The notes under the pieces: model-generated
What the model saw: the letters and a program-made list of their open reading frames with translations, nothing else
Database searches by the model: none
Told to the model about the DNA's origin: nothing
Shown here: piece by piece, positions 6,207-10,636 of the stretch
Position numbering within the stretch: the stretch's first letter is position 1
Layout: each line of letters begins with the position of its first letter
Origin: Actinomycetes bacterium
GTDB lineage: Bacteria; Actinomycetota; Actinomycetes; Actinomycetales; Dermabacteraceae
Direction of reading: 5' to 3'
Assembly: GCA_023389045.1 (NCBI GenBank)
Contig: JAEWEZ010000010.1
Location: 1-10,636 of the forward strand
Length of the DNA: 10,636 nucleotides
Translations under genes and position numbers: made by a program

Positions 6207-6443
6207 ATCGGCATTGACCCGGCCATCACCGGTGAGCCGCGGGAAGAACAGCCGCCCCGCGCGGCCCAGTAGAACCCGCCGGGACCAGCCCGTCACAGCT
6301 GAGGAATGAGAGGACCTCCCTCCCGCCGGGAGCGAGATCAACCGAGGTGGTACCGCGCGTACCCGCCCTGGACTGTCAGGGCTGGCGCGTCCTCGGGCAG
6401 CACAACGCCCAGGAACGCCCAGAACCGCCGACGGAGGTCCCCC
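6207..6443 (+). promoter_or_regulatory. T-box riboswitch of ileS (ultrashort stem I, translational type)
   Basis: This leader senses uncharged tRNA-Ile and controls ileS. Stem I is very short: CGGC (6209-6212) with GCCG (6236-6239), an internal loop, then CCGG (6219-6222) with CCGG (6229-6232). They close the loop CCAUCA, which holds the Ile specifier AUC (6225-6227) followed by A. Stem II pairs 6240-6243 with 6275-6278 and 6251-6255 with 6261-6265, around an S-turn loop AGUAGAA (6268-6274). CGGG/CCCG (6280-6283, 6289-6292) with CAG/CUG (6286-6288, 6299-6301) gives a IIA/B-like pseudoknot. Stem III is CUCCC/GGGAG (6320-6324, 6328-6332). The antisequestrator pairs 6342-6347 with 6391-6396 and 6355-6359 with 6386-6390 around the canonical bulge UGGUACC (6348-6354). 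Its UGGU matches the ACCA end of tRNA-Ile. Control is translational: I see no terminator with a T-run, and the SD can be masked. Confidence 0.93.
6433..6437 (+). promoter_or_regulatory. ileS Shine-Dalgarno site, switch target of the T-box
   Basis: GGAGG sits 6 nt before the ATG at 6444 and fixes that start. The larger segment GGAGGTCC (6433-6440) is perfectly complementary to GGACCTCC at 6312-6319. In addition, GAGG (6434-6437) can pair with CCTC (6391-6394), the 3' strand of the antisequestrator. The second pairing excludes the tRNA-bound fold, as expected for a translational switch. Confidence 0.8.
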
Positions 6444-9400
6444 ATGGTCTACCCGGTAACCGGAGATCCGCTCGTCCCCTCGCCCCGCCTGCCCGAGATC
6501 GAACAGCGCATTCTCGAGCAGTGGAAAAAGGACGACACCTTCCGCGCCTCCATTGAGCGCCGCGAGGGAGCCGACGAGTTCACCTTCTACGACGGCCCGC
6601 CTTTCGCCAACGGCCTGCCGCACTACGGGCACCTCCTGACCGGTTACGTCAAAGACGTTGTTCCCCGCTACCGCACCATGCGCGGGCAGAAAGTCGAACG
6701 CCGCTTCGGCTGGGACACCCACGGCCTGCCTGCCGAGCTCGAAGCCATGCGCGAACTCGGGATGAACGAGAAAGCCGAGATCGAAGAGATGGGCGTGGCC
6801 CGCTTCAACGCGGCCGCCCGCTCCTCCGTCATGAAGTACGCCCAGGAGTGGGAGGACTACGTCACCCGCCAGGCCCGCTGGGTGGACTTCGACAACGACT
6901 ACAAGACCCTCGACCTGCCGTTCATGGAATCGGTGCTGTGGGCCTTCAAAACCCTGCACGACAAAGGCCGCGCCTACGAGGGCTACTCGGTGCTGCCCTA
7001 CTGCTGGAAAGACCAGACCCCGCTCAGCTCCCATGAGCTGCGGATGGACGATGACGTCTACCAGATGCGGCAAGACCAGTCCGTGACCGTGACCTTCCCC
7101 TTCATCGGGGAGAAAGCCGAAGAACTCGGCCTGGCCGGCGTAAAAGCCCTGGCCTGGACCACCACCCCGTGGACCCTGCCGACCAACTTCTCCCTCGCCG
7201 TCGGACCCGAGATCCAGTACGTGACCGTGCCGGCCGGCCCGCTCGGCGCGGCCGACGGTTCCGCCCCCGGCGAGAGCACCTACCTGCTGGCCCGCGATCT
7301 GCTCGGCGCCTACGCCAAGGAACTCGGCTACGAGGACGCCGAAGCGGCAGCCGCAGCTGTGGCGGAGCGCAGCTACACCGGTGCGGAACTCGAATACCTC
7401 CAGTACGAGCCGCTGTGGGATGTGTACAGCGCCGACCGCGAAAAGTGGGGCACCCAGAACGCCTGGATCGTGACCTGCGCAGACTACGTCTCCACCGAAG
7501 ACGGCTCCGGCGTGGTGCACCAGGCCACCGCCTACGGTGAAGAAGACCAGAAAGTGAACGCCGCCTACGGGATCCCCGTGATCGTCTCCGTGGACGAAGG
7601 CGCAAAGTTCCTGGACTACTTCCGCGGCACCGCCCTCGACGACATCACCGGCCTGCAGGTCTTCGAGGCAAACCGCCCGATCATCAACCACCTCAAAGCC
7701 GACCACCGCCTCATGCGGGAAGCCTCCTACGAGCACTCCTACCCGCACTGCTGGCGCTGCCGTACCCCGCTGATCTACAAGGCCGTGGGCTCCTGGTTCG
7801 TCAAAGTGGCCGATCAGCGCGAGCGGATGCTCGAACTGAACGAACAGATCCAGTGGGTTCCCGACAATGTGCAGCACGGCTCCTTCGGCAAATGGCTCGA
7901 AGGTGCCCGCGACTGGGCGATCTCCCGCAACCGCTACTGGGGCACCCCCATCCCCGTCTGGAAGAGCGATGACCCGAACCACCCGCGGATCGAGGTGTAC
8001 GGCTCCCTGGCGGAACTCGAAGAAGCTTTTGGGCGCCTGCCCCGCAATGAACAGGGCGAGGTGGACCTGCACCGCCCCTACATTGACGAACTGACCCGCC
8101 CCAACCCCGATGACCCCACCGGGGCCTCCACCATGCGCCGCGTCACCGACGTGATGGACTGCTGGTTTGAATCCGGCTCCATGCCCTATGCGCAGGTGCA
8201 CTACCCCTTCGAGAACGTCGAGTGGTTCGAATCCCACAACCCCTCCGACTTCATCGTCGAATACGTGGGGCAGACCCGCGGCTGGTTCTACACCATGCAT
8301 GTGCTGGCCACCGCCCTCTTCGACCGGCCCGCCTTCTCCTCCGCCATCTGCCACGGCATCGTGCTCGGTGACGACGGGGAGAAAATGTCCAAGTCGCGCC
8401 GCAACTACCCCGATGTGCGCGAGATGTTCGATAAGTACGGCGCCGACGCCATGCGCTGGTTCCTCATGAGCTCCCCGATCCTGCGCGGCGGCAACCTCAT
8501 CGTGGATGAACCCCGCATCCGCGACGCCGTGCGCCAGACCGTGCTGCCGCTGTGGAACGTGTGGTACTTCCTGGCGATGTACGCCAATGCCGCAGGCCCG
8601 AAGGACGCCGACGGAACCCCGCAGGGCTACCAGGGCACGCTGCGCTATGAGGCCGACGATGTGATGGACCGCTACCTGCTGGCACGCACCGGGCGACTGG
8701 TCCGCGATGTGCAGGACGCCCTGGACGGCCTGCACCTGGCCGATGCGGCCTCCGCCATCCAGTCCTACCTGGACATGCTCACCAACTGGTATGTGCGCCG
8801 TTCCCGCGACCGCTTCTGGGAAGGCCAGGAACAGGCCATCGACGTGCTCTCCACCTGCCTGCGCACCCTGTGCCAGGTGGCGGCGCCGCTGCTGCCGATG
8901 GTCACCGAAGAGATCTACCGGCAGCTCACCGGTGAGCGTTCCGTGCACCTGACCGACTGGCCCGACGCCAGCGCCTTCCCGGTGGACGATGACCTGGTGG
9001 CCAGCATGGATGCGGTGCGAGAGATCGCCTCCGCCGGTAACGCCCTGCGCAAGAAGGAAGGACTGCGTGCCCGCCTGCCGCTTGCCGAGCTCACCGTGGT
9101 GCACCACGACGCCGCTGGCCTCGAAGCCTTCACCGCCATCCTGCGCGATGAACTCAACGTCAAACAGGTGCGCCTGCTCGACGTGACCAGCGAGGAAGCC
9201 CAGGGTATGGGTGTTCAGCAGCGCCTGACGGTCAATGCGCGCGCTGCCGGCCCGCGCCTGGGCAAGCAGGTGCAGCAGGTCATCAAGGGCGCCAAGAGCA
9301 GCGACTGGTCCGTGGCTGAGGACGGCACCGTGACCGCCGGCGGCATCACCCTGGCCGAGGGCGAATACACCCTGGACCTCGTGGCCGGGGAAGAAGCCGC

Positions 9401-9740
9401 CCGTGAGGACCGTGCGATCGGTGTGCTGCGCGGCGGTGACTTCCTGGTGCTCACCACCGCCCTCACCCCGGAACTCGAAGCCGAAGGCTGCGCCCGGGAC
9501 GTGATCCGCGCGATCCAGTCGGCACGCCGCGATGCCGGCCTGGACGTGTCCGACCGGATTCGCCTCACCGTGGACGGAGACGAGGCCGTGGTCGCAGCCG
9601 TGCAGGCGAACCGCGACCTGGTTGCCGCCGAGGTACTCGCGGTGGAGGTGGCGGTGCCGGCAGCGCCGGCCGACGGGGCACACAGTGCCAGTGAAAAGGT
9701 GGCCGGTGGCACCGTGACGGTGTCCGTGGCAAAGGCCTGA
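6444..9740 (+). CDS. ileS: Isoleucyl-tRNA synthetase, long eukaryote-like type
   Basis: This 1098-residue class I synthetase charges tRNA-Ile in the cytosol. The HIGH signature is HYGH (60-63, within GLPHYGHLL), and KMSKS is at 647-651 in DDGEKMSKSRRN. The inserted editing domain has the Thr-rich TTTPWTLPTN (239-248) and GSGVVH (354-359), which clear misactivated valine. A zinc-type knuckle, Cys436-x-x-Cys439 (HCWRC), precedes the WFVKV segment. Anticodon-binding helices fill roughly 700-880, and an extended C-terminal domain reaches the end, without the Cys-rich C-terminal zinc module of E. coli IleS. GWDTHGLPAE (not GWDCHGLP) and the length also mark the second, eukaryote-like type. The ATG at 6444 has GGAGG at 6 nt; the in-frame sequence upstream is T-box RNA. 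A terminator follows 22 bases after the stop. Confidence 0.98.
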   Translation: MVYPVTGDPLVPSPRLPEIEQRILEQWKKDDTFRASIERREGADEFTFYDGPPFANGLPHYGHLLTGYVKDVVPRYRTMRGQKVERRFGWDTHGLPAELEAMRELGMNEKAEIEEMGVARFNAAARSSVMKYAQEWEDYVTRQARWVDFDNDYKTLDLPFMESVLWAFKTLHDKGRAYEGYSVLPYCWKDQTPLSSHELRMDDDVYQMRQDQSVTVTFPFIGEKAEELGLAGVKALAWTTTPWTLPTNFSLAVGPEIQYVTVPAGPLGAADGSAPGESTYLLARDLLGAYAKELGYEDAEAAAAAVAERSYTGAELEYLQYEPLWDVYSADREKWGTQNAWIVTCADYVSTEDGSGVVHQATAYGEEDQKVNAAYGIPVIVSVDEGAKFLDYFRGTALDDITGLQVFEANRPIINHLKADHRLMREASYEHSYPHCWRCRTPLIYKAVGSWFVKVADQRERMLELNEQIQWVPDNVQHGSFGKWLEGARDWAISRNRYWGTPIPVWKSDDPNHPRIEVYGSLAELEEAFGRLPRNEQGEVDLHRPYIDELTRPNPDDPTGASTMRRVTDVMDCWFESGSMPYAQVHYPFENVEWFESHNPSDFIVEYVGQTRGWFYTMHVLATALFDRPAFSSAICHGIVLGDDGEKMSKSRRNYPDVREMFDKYGADAMRWFLMSSPILRGGNLIVDEPRIRDAVRQTVLPLWNVWYFLAMYANAAGPKDADGTPQGYQGTLRYEADDVMDRYLLARTGRLVRDVQDALDGLHLADAASAIQSYLDMLTNWYVRRSRDRFWEGQEQAIDVLSTCLRTLCQVAAPLLPMVTEEIYRQLTGERSVHLTDWPDASAFPVDDDLVASMDAVREIASAGNALRKKEGLRARLPLAELTVVHHDAAGLEAFTAILRDELNVKQVRLLDVTSEEAQGMGVQQRLTVNARAAGPRLGKQVQQVIKGAKSSDWSVAEDGTVTAGGITLAEGEYTLDLVAGEEAAREDRAIGVLRGGDFLVLTTALTPELEAEGCARDVIRAIQSARRDAGLDVSDRIRLTVDGDEAVVAAVQANRDLVAAEVLAVEVAVPAAPADGAHSASEKVAGGTVTVSVAKA

Positions 9741-9762
9741 TCTTTTCTCGTGACGCGTGAAC

Positions 9763-9790
9763 GCGGTCGCGCCTTTCGAGGCGCGGCCGC
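9763..9790 (+). terminator. Strong hairpin terminator after ileS
   Basis: GCGGTCGCGCCT (9763-9774) pairs with AGGCGCGGCCGC (9779-9790) over 12 positions, with one G-U wobble, around the very stable UUCG tetraloop (9775-9778). It begins 22 bases after the ileS stop. There is no T-run downstream; many actinobacterial terminators lack one. A four-T run (9742-9745, in ATCTTTTCT) lies upstream of the stem, not after it. Confidence 0.75.
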
Positions 9791-9822
9791 ATTCGCTCGT
9801 GGAACGGTGTTGGGGCGCGCAT

Positions 9823-9831
9823 TGTGGATAA
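9823..9831 (-). promoter_or_regulatory. DnaA-box-like site
   Basis: On the minus strand the nine bases read TTATCCACA, a perfect match to the classical DnaA box. It lies alone between the ileS terminator and the lipoprotein promoter, 33 bp upstream of start of the proposed -10 hexamer rather than in an origin-like cluster. It may modulate the lipoprotein genes or be a chance match. Confidence 0.4.
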
Positions 9832-9855
9832 CCTTCGGGCGGGTCCTGCACTGCT

Positions 9856-9861
9856 TAGGCT
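9856..9861 (+). promoter_or_regulatory. Possible -10 element of the lipoprotein genes
   Basis: TAGGCT is identical to the SDR -10 hexamer. A start about 7 nt downstream would give a leader of roughly 60 nt that includes the 16-bp dyad and the ribosome site. TTCGGG (9834-9839) is a poor -35 at 16-bp spacing. Confidence 0.4.
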
Positions 9862-9900
9862 GTCCCCGTAGGGCGGTCGGCGCCATACCGAAGAGGACGG

Positions 9901-9916
9901 CATGCACAGGTGCATG
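9901..9916. promoter_or_regulatory. 16-bp dyad, candidate operator or leader hairpin
   Basis: CATGCAC (9901-9907) and GTGCATG (9910-9916) are perfect inverted arms with only AG between them. The dyad ends 5 nt before the GGAGG ribosome site and lies downstream of the proposed promoter. The two-base centre is too tight for an RNA loop without opening a few pairs, which favours a dimeric repressor site. Confidence 0.5.
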
Positions 9917-9930
9917 GAAGCGGAGGAACC

Positions 9931-10359
9931 ATGGTGTCTCGTCGAGGAGCGCTCGGCGCGATCGCGGGGCTTGGGGCGGCGCTTCTGACAGGCTGTGGCT
10001 TCCTGGGTGGGGGATCGCTTGTTTCGCGGCTCAGCTCTGCCGTTGATGAGGTGGAAGGGGCGCGAGCTGAGAAGTTCGACATCGCACGCGATGCCCGCGT
10101 CCATCGGGCTCTGACCGGTTCCGTCCGCATGGACCCCGCGGTTGATGCACGGCGAGTTTTCGACGAGGCGATGAAGCAGATCATCACGGTGCTTCATGGT
10201 GCTGGCGAGGGTGATCTGAAGGTTGGCGGTGTGATCGGCACCGTGGATGGGAAAACCGCGGTCACTGTGGAGGACCTGAACCCGGACGTGCCGCAACCGA
10301 ATATGAACCTGGACCTTATTCCGGCTTCAGCCCTGTTCGCTCGCTACGGGCTGAGCTGA
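9931..10359 (+). CDS. Putative lipoprotein with Tat-like signal
   Basis: A 142-residue protein exported and lipid-anchored on the outer face of the membrane. The N-terminus MVSRRGALGA is followed by a hydrophobic stretch and the lipobox LLTGC, giving Cys22 as the lipidated residue. The SRR pair suggests the Tat route, though a Phe is missing from the consensus. The mature part is 121 residues with no further Cys. It has a conserved-looking AVDEVEG segment (38-44) and a GDLKVGGVIGTVDGKTAVTV strand-like region (94-113). GGAGG (9922-9926) lies 4 nt before the ATG and 7 nt before an in-frame GTG at 9934, so either may start translation. The next gene encodes a relative. Third-codon GC looks lower than in ileS. 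Function unknown. Confidence 0.82.
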   Translation: MVSRRGALGAIAGLGAALLTGCGFLGGGSLVSRLSSAVDEVEGARAEKFDIARDARVHRALTGSVRMDPAVDARRVFDEAMKQIITVLHGAGEGDLKVGGVIGTVDGKTAVTVEDLNPDVPQPNMNLDLIPASALFARYGLS

Positions 10360-10436
10360 GAGAAAGGTGCTGGCCGCGTGATGGGGCGTGACGACGATGT
10401 TTGCCAAAAGTCCCCCGGTGGAAGGAGCTTCTTGTG

Positions 10437-10636
10437 ATGGGACGACGCAGTGTGTTTGGTGCGGTGGGAGTAGCGCTGGCCGCCGTATTGGCGGGATGCG
10501 GTGGGCCCAAGCGCGCCAAAGACTGGGAAGATGCGATCACGAAGGTTGAGGGCGTGACAGGCGCGCATCTTGAGCGTGTGACGGGCGCCGAGTTCCAACG
10601 CTTCGTGCGGGGCACTATCGAGACCGAGGGGGAGCA
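10437..10636 (+). CDS. Second putative lipoprotein, paralogue of its neighbour (partial)
   Basis: The frame is open from this ATG to the window edge, 66 complete codons, so the gene is cut at its 3' end. The N-terminus MGRRSVFGAV with a hydrophobic run and lipobox VLAGC gives Cys21 as the lipid site. RRSVFG is closer to a Tat motif than in the neighbour. AAGGAG (10422-10427) is 9 nt before this ATG and 6 nt before an in-frame GTG at 10434, which is an alternative start. Residues 31-64 align without gaps with residues 35-68 of the preceding lipoprotein, sharing the A-(V/I)-x-x-V-E-G core and a later R-x-x-x-G. The genes are 77 bp apart and probably cotranscribed. Codon use is again less GC-biased than in ileS. 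Function unknown. Confidence 0.8.
   Translation, partial: MGRRSVFGAVGVALAAVLAGCGGPKRAKDWEDAITKVEGVTGAHLERVTGAEFQRFVRGTIETEGE

Noticed and set aside
6306..6443. An N-terminal extension of IleS by 46 codons.
   Set aside because: This stretch is T-box RNA (stem III, bulge UGGUACC, SD), and its translation is Arg/Pro-rich and unlike IleS. The SD fixes the start at 6444.
6162..9851. A 1229-codon open frame antisense to ileS.
   Set aside because: It is the shadow of a GC-rich, strongly biased gene. Its translation is Gly/His/Val-rich with no domain, while the plus strand encodes an unmistakable synthetase.

Overview
The window is GC-rich, and it uses SD-led genes, apparent leaderless genes and a translational T-box in front of ileS. 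It also carries PspC-domain envelope-stress proteins. Together these point to an actinomycete (Actinomycetota, perhaps Micrococcales or a neighbouring order). I cannot name a genus from sequence alone. I see no rRNA, tRNA, IS element, prophage or CRISPR array.

Layout. (1) 1-1405, plus strand: an unresolved 154-base edge, an NADP(H)-type short-chain dehydrogenase (155-952) and a 71-residue two-helix membrane protein (1190-1405). (2) 1430-4091, minus strand: a small plant-type [2Fe-2S] ferredoxin (1430-1702), a spacer holding a hairpin and a three-unit 24-bp repeat, then a LuxR-type response regulator (1916-2692) directly behind its PspC-domain histidine kinase (2697-4091). (3) 4092-6151, plus strand: a 159-bp divergent control region, then a 516-residue PspC membrane protein (4251-5801), translationally coupled by a GTGA overlap to a 117-residue membrane protein (5798-6151). 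(4) 6194-9790, plus strand: promoter, a well-preserved ileS T-box leader (about 6207-6443), isoleucyl-tRNA synthetase of the long, eukaryote-like type (6444-9740), and a strong hairpin terminator with a UUCG loop. (5) 9791-10636, plus strand: a DnaA-box-like site, a promoter, a 16-bp dyad and two tandem related lipoprotein genes, the second cut by the window edge.

How the genes work together. The kinase, regulator and divergent PspC protein match the three-component envelope-stress arrangement known as EsrISR in Corynebacterium glutamicum. There a PspC membrane protein restrains a two-component system encoded divergently. Here the divergent region has a perfect 9-bp inverted repeat plus a third copy of its half-site near the kinase -10. 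This is the best candidate operator in the window. The T-box gives ileS feedback from uncharged tRNA-Ile: AUC specifier in a very short stem I, S-turn stem II, canonical UGGUACC bulge, and two alternative anti-SD segments. The lipoproteins and the oxidoreductases are not obviously linked to either system.
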